NCBI RefSeq assembly: GCF_000524195.1
Contig: NW_020170384.1
Location: forward strand, 1,860,517 to 1,924,516
Direction of reading: 5' to 3'
Length of the DNA stretch: 64,000 nucleotides
Source of the DNA: Echinococcus granulosus
Lineage: Eukaryota > Platyhelminthes > Cestoda > Cyclophyllidea > Taeniidae
The notes under the pieces are model-generated. The model saw only the letters and a program-made list of their open reading frames with translations, did not search any database and had not been told where the DNA came from. The translations under genes and the position numbers were made by a program. Positions 53,402-64,000 of this stretch are shown here, one piece after another (positions within the stretch are counted from its first letter, which is position 1; each line of letters opens with the position of its first letter).

Positions 53402-54572
53402 GCTACAAACAATGAGCGGACAAATAATACATTGAAACGTTAGGCACAACTACTACACCGCAAAAACTTGTGGTTCCCACGTTGGTTTCTCTGCTATCAA
53501 AGGATACATCATCAAATGGCTACGAGGTGGTCACGGACGTAGCAAAACACCGTGATCTGCACACTAAAATACAGTACAGAATAAACACATGGGTGACTCT
53601 ATCATTTGAGCAAAAACTACAATAAGCCCTATGGGCTTTTCTAAACGATTCAGAACGCTCACGTCATAGTGAATTTCCCATTATATCTGAGAATGTGAAC
53701 TATTTTGACATGCAACTTAGTTAACGGATGATTGGAACGAATTCAATGGGCGAAATTTAAAATGTGTGCTAACATTTTAACCTAAGTGCATATAGCAAAG
53801 CGAATTGAGATCCATAATCGAAATAGCGGTAAAATGACGGACCTCCCACCTTTCGAGAAAACACAAAGCGACCTTGAACAACTAGGCAACTTTACCAACT
53901 TGCATAAGTAGGTATACAATTGGGTTATCGTTTGTGGTTCTGATTGGGCGCAAATGTGGTTTGAAAAGGAAATGGAATTCCTAAATCCCTTCCTTGATAT
54001 TCTTAAAGAAAACCTACCTGTTTTACGGAACAATTAATAAAAAAGTGTTTTTTACCAAAAACTTGTTTTGCTTGCATATAATAAAAAATCATATTTCAAA
54101 TATTCAGAACATAGGAATTAACAGGAGATCCGAATGATAAAGCGGGACCAGCAAATTTTTGTGTCAAATAAAATGACCAGATTTGGTCTAAAATAGGCCA
54201 CATGTTTTACTTTTTGTGTGGCGCACCACTTCTTCCCAAAAAGTGGCATTCAGTGCCAATCTTACAGAGGAACCGGTAGTCGGAGGCCTAAAGCCTAATT
54301 AGTATTATGTACTATTAATAGCATTTTGTGGAACATGCTTAAAGCAGTCTCCAAAAGCATAATTAGGCGAATAATGATTTACATTTGCAAAATTTCTTCT
54401 TTCGTGCATACTTTGTACAAATATATCAGGTTTGAAAAAAGGAGAGTTTCTACATACAATCGCAAATTGAATTGTTGTTTTCAATGCTTTAGTTATTGAG
54501 TTTGTTAATACGATTGCTGATCGAAAACTAGCAAATGTATTTATCCTAAGTTAGAAACCGATCCCCATCCAT

Positions 54573-54800
54573 TTGACTACCAGTCTCCGATTCGCCTTTA
54601 TGCATCCAGTTATTGTAAAGCCCCCCCAGAGGTATTTGGAAACGAAAGAAGACATGCATTGCCAACCTACAGAATGGTTGAGGGACTATCAACTTGGCCC
54701 AGAGGCAATGCCCATGGACGGAAGTACAATGGCTGCGCCCTTCAGTCCCCGTGAAACCAAAACGAGGAGGTAAACAGACAATCAAAGTATTAAAGTAAAT
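54573..54800 (-). repeat. Dispersed repeat, head segment
   Basis: On the minus strand it reads ggtttcacggggactgaagg, gcagccattgtacttccgtc, then a gggcattgcctctgggccaagtt block. This aligns with 56930-57030 (ggttactcaggcactgaaga, cacggctattgtacttcggc, ctgggcagcatggc). It is one of at least four copies in the window. Confidence 0.6.
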
Positions 54801-56279
54801 TGACAAGGAGCATGTCACATGGGACGTTGGAAATGGACGGGTCGAAACCTTATGGGCAGGAAACTGTTTTACCTTTTAGATCGAAAGTCAGTTAAAACCA
54901 CCAATTGACTAATTTGCTTGACCATTTATTGAATCTTGTTTTATAAAGATTCAAGGCCGGAGTCACGAACGAATCCTCTGTCTCATTTTACTTGCATTAA
55001 AGCATGCTTAAAGTGGAACCACTGACGAGATAGTCGATGGATTTAAAAGTTAGGAATTTAAAATGAACTTAACAACGCAATATTTATAACCCCCCAATTT
55101 ACGTTCATGCCTTTGTTGAGGATATCTGCAATGCCAATACTTATTCCCATTTTGATGCTCTATAAGTTCCTGTTCGTAATTAGAATCCTTGAGCAATCCA
55201 GCAGTGAACTTTCTTTGAGTTTGCCCCCTGATCCCTGTAAAATAAGGCCAACCTTCATAAGCACTAATCATCACAGTAAAGTCTCTTGTCTCTTGTTTAC
55301 TTTAGTGTCTCGGTAGCAGACTTGAGCTACCCTTGGGTTTTGGCTATTCATAAACAACCATTAATGACAAACTGCTTTCTTGTTAAATAGAGTAAACTGT
55401 TACCCTTATCAGAGAGCAATTTAGAATATATTGGCTTTTGGTTAAAACATTTAAACCTCTGGTATTCTACAAACCACCAGAACGGGCCAGTACAATACGA
55501 TGGTTGAGTCTGTTCACTTACTTTTCTTCTCCCCATTCAAACAACTCAGCTTTTTCTACTAACCGACTTTCCTTAGTCTCAATTCTAGGTACGTGAAGCT
55601 TTAAGATAAGGGGGAATACAATATTTGGATAAGAACTGAAGAGATTCAAAAGAAGTTGCTGAAACCATAATTTTGTGTAAACCATTTTGGGTGGATTTGT
55701 CGAGGACTTCGGTTTCAAGCGATTATACTATACAATAGTGAAATATTTAAAATGAAATAAGTTAAGCCAACCCATCTGACGTTTTGACTCTAAGAGCACA
55801 GTCAATGTGGTTCCAGTTAAATCTCTATTCAGTCACAAAGGCCAACAACTGATGTGATTGGGAACAGGGAAAGCGTACAGGTGGAGTTGCCACCACAATT
55901 TTGATGCATTTAGGTAGATAAAATTAGCTGAGATTTACATCCGATGCAGCCACATGTGTACCGATATTCAGCAGTCATGCCATTCCTCAACCGGACTTGA
56001 GTGGAAAGGCCGTTTCAAAGACTATGGAACAATTTATATTTTGTAGCCCAATTCTTAGATTAATCACCTTCACATGGCAAACAGTTCGACGAAAGGAGTA
56101 TATTATGGTATCATTGTGTTTCCTTGGAGAGAAGAATAATTTTAGTAATGATAAGCGGGAATTGTGAATAGTTATTCACGCTTTAGAATGTATAGTTTAA
56201 TAAAGAACTTCAGAAGTTGATGCTAAGTTAACGCCTGCAATTATGTAATATTTTGCTCGTTAAACACTTCACTTCAAGT

Positions 56280-57090
56280 AAGTGGGCAATGCAGGCCACA
56301 GGCACTGTACTTCCCCCACGCGGTATGTCCTCCAGACCATGCTAGAAGCCTCCAGGTCTTCTCTACATCAGAAATACATATTCTGCCAAAGTATTATATC
56401 GTCTCTCCTCTTCAGAAAGTCTCGGGAAGCTGTACTGGTGGTAGAGGAGAGTAAACCCAATACGTAGAGACAATTACCCTGATTTTTATTACTGAGTGTC
56501 ACAGCCTTAGCGTGACGAAAGAAACGTATATGCTACTTATGGGAGGATCTGTGACAACCCCAAACAGAAGAGTTGGAAATGCCATCAACCCAAGGCCTCT
56601 AACCCATTCATGCTTTTTGCAGGAATGCTATTAAAAACTAAAGCGATCGACGCACTGTTGCTGCGATAGTCATGCGTGGTGGTCGGCACATTTTCCAGTC
56701 TTCAATTACAGTTCTCAAACAGGCCGCAACTGCAGATCCAGTGGAATTGGCAAGAGGGTCAGTGACGTTGGAGTCAGATGTAATCATACTTTCACGCAAA
56801 TTCTTGGGTGTTATTCTCACAGCACCGACCACGCTGTGATGGCTGACGCAGAGAGTTGGCCAGGGGGGTGTCATGGACGACGCTCAAAAGAGAGGTATGC
56901 AATGCCGTGTTATTTGTTTAACTCTTCCTTTTGGTTACTCAGGCACTGAAGAGCACGGCTATTGTACTTCGGCCTGGGCAGCATGGCACTCAAGCAAGCT
57001 TATACCTCCCCAGTTCATGTTCTGTCATCGTAGTAAGACTTCCTTCGTCTTCGGGAATGATTCTGTGCACTACATACATATTAGATAGCA
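56280..57090 (+). repeat. Dispersed repeat, tail-linker-head copy
   Basis: The tail segment at about 56400-56610 (agaaagtctcgggaagctg, aaccccaaacagaagagttg) matches about 7260-7300 and 6515-6560. The linker at about 56725-56870 (aactgcagatccagtgga, tgtgatggctgacgca) matches 6900-7050. The head at about 56900-57040 matches 6290-6400 and 54573-54800. The order tail-linker-head is what the middle of the tandem pair at 6.28-7.34 kb shows. Confidence 0.6.
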
Positions 57091-60000
57091 AATATTTGAC
57101 TTTCCGCATAATGTTCGATGTAGACCTTTCGCTAGGAAATTTTTTCGCCATTGTATATTTATACCGTTGAACTGCATTGACAATATGAGAAATAAACAAA
57201 AAAATCAGCATTAATTTTATCAAAAGATTGTCACAACGTTCTTTTTGCGTGGAAATAAGCACGACTGCCATATTTTCCTACTTAGCAATCAAATATCACT
57301 CGTAAAATATGTCACAGTTCTATTGTTGGAGGAATTCCTAAATTAATTTAACTCTGAGAATCTTAAAGTATGTCATGATCCGAACGCTAGGTAGTGTGTA
57401 AATATTTAAATCCGTTTATTATTACAGTTTGCCTGACCCTAAATGATTCATACCGAGATCTCAACATGGCTAACTGGTGTGTCTGAAATGCATAAAATTT
57501 AGTTATTATGACGCCATTAATGGCGACATCGTAAGGGCTGGGCTCAAAGTTGAGCACCACTAGATGTTCCTATTTCTCCAAAATAAAATGAAAGTGTGAA
57601 ATGGATGCCAATGCGGATCCCATAATTTCTGACTTTGGGGTAAGTTCAGTACTTGGTCTGTTTAATGGCTCATCTGTCGGCTACTCCTGACATTTTTTTC
57701 GTTTCAAGAAAAGATTATATGAAACCTTAAGGAAGAGTAACCTCCAGTTTCTTAAAAAGGGTTTCTCTAAATCCCCAGGCCAATGAGTCGAATAAGAAGA
57801 TCAACAGTGCTTGTAGTGGCTTCATTCCGAATCGAGAAAGGAGTCCAGACCACAAAATGACCTCATGCTAATATAGTCCCGTCCAACTAAATAATCAGAT
57901 AATGCCTTGGTTTCAGAGTTGAAAAAAATACTCAGAGACGTATGGGATAGCTGAAGCGAAAGATAATATATTCAACCGAGCTGGAGAGGCAGGGATTAAA
58001 ATATCTTTCGAAACGAAGTAATCTGTGAATTTAAATACTTTCCAAGCCAAAAATTGACATATTAGGAATAAATGGCTCTAAAGAAGAATTTAGACGAGAA
58101 GCGGAAGTAGCTGAGCAGTTCATGCTCAATGTAAAACCACTTTTTACCGCTTGAGATACCTGCGTGTCGCGTAGTACGTCTTCCGGTAACAAAAAGATGG
58201 TAATGATAACACCTTGCTTTGATCACTGCATTCCCATTAATTATTTACCACTTCATTGACCACAGTGGCCAAGATCTCACTTGCTCGTGTTTATGATTTG
58301 GCTGATTATGCGGCAAATTTTTACCCTCTGTCATGCATTAATGTTGCTGATTCTTGGTTTAAAAAAATCTGTAGCACGAAAAGTGTAATACTATTGCAGA
58401 AACTAAGACCGGTCTGATCCTATGACAAGTTGTTTGTGTGTTATTCATTTAGCATTAATCAGTTGAGTTTTTTGCATCACCTGCTGTATTCTTCGAACCG
58501 AATTGCATAATATTTCCCACAAGCACAACAGTTGCTTCATCTGTTGATTGAGAATGTGAGTGAATTTGAGTGAAAGCATGCGTACTTTGAAAAACTCACG
58601 TCTCGAAATCATCCCAACTCGTGGTTTTCAACTACTATAACAAAACCCGACTAGAGCCACTTGAAAATAACTTTTAAGGAACTACTTACAGCACATGTAT
58701 GAAGATGCATGAGTTGTGTGAAGAGGTGGACTACTTTCACGTTCCGAAGATTTGAATGTAACTTAGATGAGACGACTGGGCAGCATTGAACTAACAAAGG
58801 TAAATGAGTGCCATACATAGGTTTCGTGTGGTTTTCCTATGCAAACGTTTTGCAAAATGACGACCGACAGAGGGAATGCGCTCGCTATGAAACAGCGATC
58901 CGCTTTGAGAAGTGCAAAGCCAATGAATCTTCATGCGTTGGTTCATACAGGGAACGGATCATTGCCAATGAGATCAAGTGTCTTTCAACGTTTGCAGGAG
59001 GTCAGTGAATGGCCATTTTTCCTCACTCATGAGTGATTTTTAGTTCATCAAAAGTGCCTTCGTGGCTGGCGTAGTCGAACGACCACCGGCAGCGCCAAAA
59101 AGCCCACCAAAAGGACTGTGAACCATTCAATACAACTATACCTATTTAATTTGCAAATATGGTGACTCACCGACCTCCAACGGTTCCACTAAAAGATTGG
59201 GGTTATTGTGTCTGTTCTGCAGTTATAGTATCCCCAGCTCTTCTGTAGGCTAGCAACAGACATCCTTTTATAACGGGATGCTCAATAATCCCTTCCTGAG
59301 AAGGCTTTGAACGCGAAGACTTAAACCAAATTGCGCAAAATTGTTTACGAATGGAAAATCTTTTATAATCTGCTGAATAAAAATTAAATTCGCTGTTGAG
59401 ACCAAATGCAAGCCATTTTAATGTATTTTTAACTCCGAAAACCGTTGGCATGGTCTCTGTACTGGAGAATTGCAACTTAGCCTACGAAATACAAACGAAT
59501 TAAGAAATTGGTACTCACGCAAGCCTCGTAAAAACATATTTTCACAAAAAGCGCACAACAATTATTGTTTACCGTTACAAAAGGAATGTGCACAATCCCC
59601 AACGTACTGTAAATAGAAAACAATTTCAAAATTCAAGTAGAACAACACGCTTGAAATGCCCCTATGAGTAAATAATATTACGAGCCCTTGATTTTCAAAT
59701 CCAGAGCGTGCACGACGTTAATACTTACTCGTATCTTTTGGTGGAAGAAGTTGGAAAAATCTTTAATGGAAGTCTTGGGCTATTAGAAATATCGTTCTGG
59801 CAAAGTAACACCACTTAAAGATAAACCTGGAAAAAACGTCTTTAAAACAACTAGCCATTTATGATAAGGTCAGCAATGGTCGCATTGGGTTAATGCGAAA
59901 TGGACGAGAAATTCTGGAATTTTTTACATTATAGATAGTAAACATCATTAAAGATTTCAGGCTACAAATATTTATGCTCAATTAATTGTTCTTCGATGGG

Positions 60001-62174
60001 TGGATTGGATAATATACACTCGCAAGTAGAATTGCAGGGCATTAACAGACTCAGCAGAAGTGTATTCAGTAACCTAGCCAGGGAATGCAGCATCAAAACA
60101 ATGCACGAAGGCAAAAAATTGGTACGGAGCCCTAGGGAAGTAAAATGAAGCAAATATAGTAAATCATAGCTGAGCGAAAACCTACGACCATGAATAGTGC
60201 CAGTTCAGCTACTTGAATTGTCTTGTAAGAATTTTCGGCTTTAAGGCTATCTCACTATTTTTCAGTGGCTGGATTAAAAATTACTCCAAGTTAACCAAAG
60301 AAAGCATTCTTCCTAAATTTATGATTCCCTGGTAAATATCGTTACTTAGTAGTGTAATAAGGCTGGCTAGAGAATTGGAACAAAAGCATTAGGCGCTTTG
60401 CGTCTACGAATAGTGGAATGTGCAAAAGATTTAAGGCATAAATAGACGTTTATATCATGGGCTTAAAATAAGTAAATCGTCGAGGAGTGCTTTCTTTCTT
60501 GGACTGAAGCCATTAGAGGACCAAGGCCCTATATTCCAGTTGAAGATTTAACCTCTAGGATTAACTACCCTTCTAAAGGCTAGTATTTTTGTCAGAAAAA
60601 CGCCCAGTCTCCTCGATATTAATTTGTCAAAACTCATGCTAATTGCAACCTTGTTTCTTTACTGCACCTTTCATTTTTTTGGCACGTGACAGAAATATCC
60701 ACGTGCCTGAGTCTGATTCTCTGTGGTACTCCACTCATCCACCATTCTCCCGTACACTCAAAATGTTCCAATTTTATGAACAAGCACCTTCATATCAACC
60801 GCCATGATTTAATTCTTATTAAAGTGCCTACAGTGAAAAGTGTAAGCTCTCAGTGTTTTTTGGCAAGATCAAAAAGGAAAAGAATTAAACAAGGAGTTCA
60901 TATTCCCGTTATCTTTCGCACTATCGTGAAAATGGCGTCTAATTAAAGGATCATAAAACCAACTCTATAACTCCAGAAAAATGCATTAAATGCTATTGAA
61001 GATTATGTGTTGTTTTTTTTGCAACTTAAAACACTCCAGAGGAAAGAAGAGGATGCATCGTTGAGCTCCTTGGCCTGACTGTTCCCAGTCTGCTCATTTT
61101 ACGGTGGCAAGCTCTTTATCCCGCGTTATGGTCTTTAATTTGCCAGATTAACCATTTGGGGAAGAAGTGCATTGAGGGTGCTTTTAAACTACAAACAAAA
61201 AAGAATTCTTCTGCTGTTCCAGTTTTTCACGTGAACTCGAGGAAGCATAACACCGAAAAAAACAAAGTGGAAAGGCACATTTACATCAATGAATCTAAAT
61301 TAAATACTAGTCTAGGCAGCTCCATTTAACTTTCTTACATTAATTCGCAACGATGAAGATTTTACCCCGTCTTTGATTAAAAAGATTCATAATGGCTTGG
61401 TTGCACGAAGATTCGTCCTGACAATCTTGCTAGATACTCTCAATATTTGAAATGGAATGGCAAAATTATGTCCGGGTTTTTAAATTAGTCAAGCCCCGGT
61501 TATAACTAGTTTTGATTTCCAAAAATCACCGAAAGTCGTAAAAACTCAATTCCTTTTATTTGCAAAGACCACACTTGGACCCATAATCCATGCATTAATT
61601 TATATGGCCCTTATTTATGCAGCTGCATCTTCACTCTAGCACAGACTATCACAGGGCCCTCCAATTTGATTTAGATTGTCTTCATAATGGAACTCGCTAT
61701 GATAACCAGGGAGGAGCCATGGACAAAGTCCTTATAAAGAAGCCTTTTCTCATGGCACTCATTTAATAGAAAACCAACCTAAAACTTTAGTCGACTGGTC
61801 CAAAGGGTAGTTGCATACATTCTGGGGTTGGAAATTGAGGATTCAAGTGCATGAATGGATGTGTGTATGGGTGTATATAGGTAGTTTGATAATTCAGCGA
61901 TAACTGTCTTTTTCTCTTGCTTTCCTTCCCTCCTTTCGCTTCCTCGTGTCAGACATTTTGGTGCAAAGGGGTGCATGCATCTCAGTGTTCTAACGCTCTC
62001 TACATTGAATATCTATAAAAATAGGGTTGATATAAGGGAAAAGAGAATAAGTGGATGTTGTTTTTGTACACAGGAAGTACTTCCACTTGCATACACGTTC
62101 ATTGAAAGACCTAAATGCGGATTTTATAAAGGAGCACTCATAACAGAACAAAAAAGGTCATTGGCGCAGCGGGG

Positions 62175-63944
62175 TCAATTAGCTTGGTGGGAGTCGCCCA
62201 GGGAGGAGGTTAGGTAGGTAGTCTCAGTTTCAGTCCTAATTAGAGGATGTCGTGGAGCCACGAGATTGTCGCCATCGTCTCTACCACCGCTGCATCGAAT
62301 CGCTAGAAGGGAATTTGGAAGATGTCCATCATTTGGGCAACTGTTGATAATGATAGGAAGCACCTTTTTAGTCCGATTTGGATTAGAGACAGTGCAGTTG
62401 GCGCGGGTCAGGGGATTCTCGACGATAGAGTCGAGGGTGGGCAGTTTTCGTCGTGCTGCGCCACTACCAGGAAGAATTCGGTGCGAGCGAAGAATGGGAA
62501 TGGAGAGCTGTGGTTGAAGTACCTTCCGCCTTTCAGTAATCGCTACGTGATGCTCCCTTAGGTTATTTATGGGAGGAAGACGTCGGGAAGCATGGTCCAA
62601 GTGGACAGTGGGGAGTTTTCGCTTGGGAAAGTCACTGGAACGGAGGTCGGGGGACATGATGTGAGAGGAGCAGGATGAGGATTGAAAATGAGGTGGGAAT
62701 ACAGATTTTTTCGATGGAGAAGATTCTACTGAAGGAGGTCGGCTTTCCTGCTTAGAAGGCTGGTCGGCTGTGTCGATAAGTTCGCGTCGAAATTCACCTT
62801 CGGCAAGTTTGCGATCAAGTTCATCGAAGATTTCCATAGGGTCTCTACTTCTCTCTTGCTCGTTCGCTTTGATCCGAGCTGAAAGGAGGATAGAGATCCG
62901 AAAAGCGCAGTTGTAGCACTGTTTGTATTCCACCTAGAACACAAAAACGCTGGATTGAGTATGCATGATATTTAAATGTCTCATTCAGTTTATGGAAACT
63001 TGTAAGAATTTGTTTAGGGCCACGTCGGTGGTGGATCCACTTTGTGGGGGATTAAAAAGTAGTTGCCTAACCTAAAAACCGGGATTAATCCACCTTTGGT
63101 TATTTCATCAAAAAGTAACAAGAGTCTTAGCAATTAGAATTTTTTACATTTCTTAAAATCTGTTTGCGGAGGAAGTACTCAATGCTCGGCATAGGGCACA
63201 CGAATTTTAGCAGGATCAAGTAGAATTACAGTTTATTAACAACTTTTTCAGTCTCCCGTGATTTGGCAGGGATGTTTTAATCGTTTCGTCCATTGATACT
63301 AAACAGGACTTCCTACTGACATCCCTTCCCAATGCCTTCAGAGTCGCAGAAAGTCTCAATGGGTCTACAGGCTACCTACTTAACCAGTTGTCGGAACTTT
63401 TGAATTTTAGGTCGAGGATAATGAAGCTGAATATTATACGGGCATTCTTAAAGGCGTCTTATGAGGCGCAATTTGAGATTCACAAGCAAAAACATTTAAC
63501 TTCTATGCATTTCCATGTACCTTCTTTCATTTGTTACCTTTGCACGTAAATGTCGTAAGAAGTAGATGAGAAATGGTACTTCTGTCATTAAAAATAATGG
63601 TCAAGTCCACCGCTTATCACACGGTTAAAATTAAACTTAGTTGACCTGATTGAAGTTTTATACTCTGATCTTTACTTCAAATTAAGGGTAGCATGTATAG
63701 TCCTTTAAGTACTATTGGTTGTTTTAAAAAGCATTGGCAACGGTGCCAATCTTGACATCAAACCTAAGACCTCTTTGTAAGGTCTCGAAGGGAGCAATGA
63801 AAAGTTACCAAATCATTGACCAGTTGGGGACGGTTCTGTTTGACAACTTCAACGGCACGAAACACGTCCACCTCTGATTGAGCCAAAATACGCTCCATGC
63901 AGGTACTTGCCGCACAGAAGACACCTACCCGCGACACTCCGTCG
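62175..63944 (-). CDS. Protein tyrosine phosphatase, last two exons (likely receptor-type D2 domain and tail)
   Basis: Exon 63809-63944 encodes the end of a PTP domain: SDGVSRVGVFCAASTCMERI and VDVFRAVEVVKQNRPQLVNDL. Exon 62175-62933 continues VEYKQCYNCAFRISILLS, the usual QYxFCY...AL helix, then a tail of about 235 residues. Phases agree (1+135 bases, then phase 0). The FCA after the signature loop and the VDVF-x-V-xx-RP block are typical of receptor PTPs, and the altered loop (VSRVG against VGRTG) suggests a D2-like, weakly active or inactive domain. The catalytic Cys would lie in the previous exon, beyond the window. The tail repeats basic-basic-x-Leu-Pro motifs. Gene symbol left open. Confidence 0.82.
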
Positions 63945-64000
63945 CTGCCAAAGAGAATTTATGCATGTGTAAAGGTGGGCACTCGAAACGCCAGACCACT

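Larger units (their letters stand above)
53402..62174. other. Long gene-poor region
   Basis: About 8.8 kb of AT-rich sequence. Frames here are short and show no family motifs. Copies of the dispersed repeat occur at about 54573-54800 (-) and 56280-57090 (+). The left end should include the Maf promoter, the right end the 3' UTR of the phosphatase gene. Nothing else is supported. Confidence 0.5.

Noticed and set aside
61779..62217. Frames just beyond the phosphatase stop as extra exons
   Set aside because: The phosphatase frame ends cleanly at 62175, and these frames lack motifs; the region is probably 3' UTR and spacer.

Overview
This window looks like nuclear DNA of a multicellular animal, most probably a flatworm (Platyhelminthes). 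Every recognisable gene is intron-split, and introns of 32 to 50 bases sit beside introns of several kilobases in the same gene. The window also carries a decayed Ty3/gypsy LTR retrotransposon. The flatworm assignment is inference from gene architecture; no marker gene was available to test it. I rebuilt exon chains by hand from splice sites, reading-frame phase and family similarity. All chains that lie wholly inside the window close in frame.

Layout, left to right. 1-1291 (-): C-terminally cut YTHDC1-type m6A reader. About 1641-5960 (-): Ty3/gypsy element with two LTRs of about 215 bp and a frameshifted gag-pol. About 6280-7340: two copies of a dispersed repeat unit. 8698-10623 (+): soluble inorganic pyrophosphatase, seven exons, one GC-AG intron. 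11048-33540 (-): VPS8, the CORVET subunit, in 24 exons with a split RING finger and an NPF-acidic C-terminus; one 100-base assembly gap lies in its last intron. 35365-39325 (+): TXNDC11-like thioredoxin-fold protein, divergent from VPS8. 39696-49591 (-): DOMON plus cytochrome b561 ferric-reductase-like membrane protein, convergent with TXNDC11, with a second GC-AG intron. 50829-53401 (-): small-Maf-like bZIP factor in two exons. 53402-62174: about 8.8 kb with no gene I can support, holding more copies of the dispersed repeat. 62175-63944 (-): last two exons of a protein tyrosine phosphatase, probably domain D2 of a receptor type, with a tail of repeated basic-Leu-Pro motifs; the rest lies beyond the right edge.

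The genes do not form a pathway. VPS8 works in endosome tethering, TXNDC11 and the DOMON-b561 protein in the secretory or membrane system, pyrophosphatase in the cytosol, YTHDC1 and the Maf factor in the nucleus. I found no tRNA, rRNA, CRISPR or prokaryotic-type system. The more unusual points are lineage-specific changes in otherwise conserved proteins: loss of CxxC motifs in TXNDC11, loss of the invariant basic-region arginine in the Maf protein, the new NPF tail on VPS8, and the motif-repeat tail on the phosphatase. No wholly new biological system is evident.
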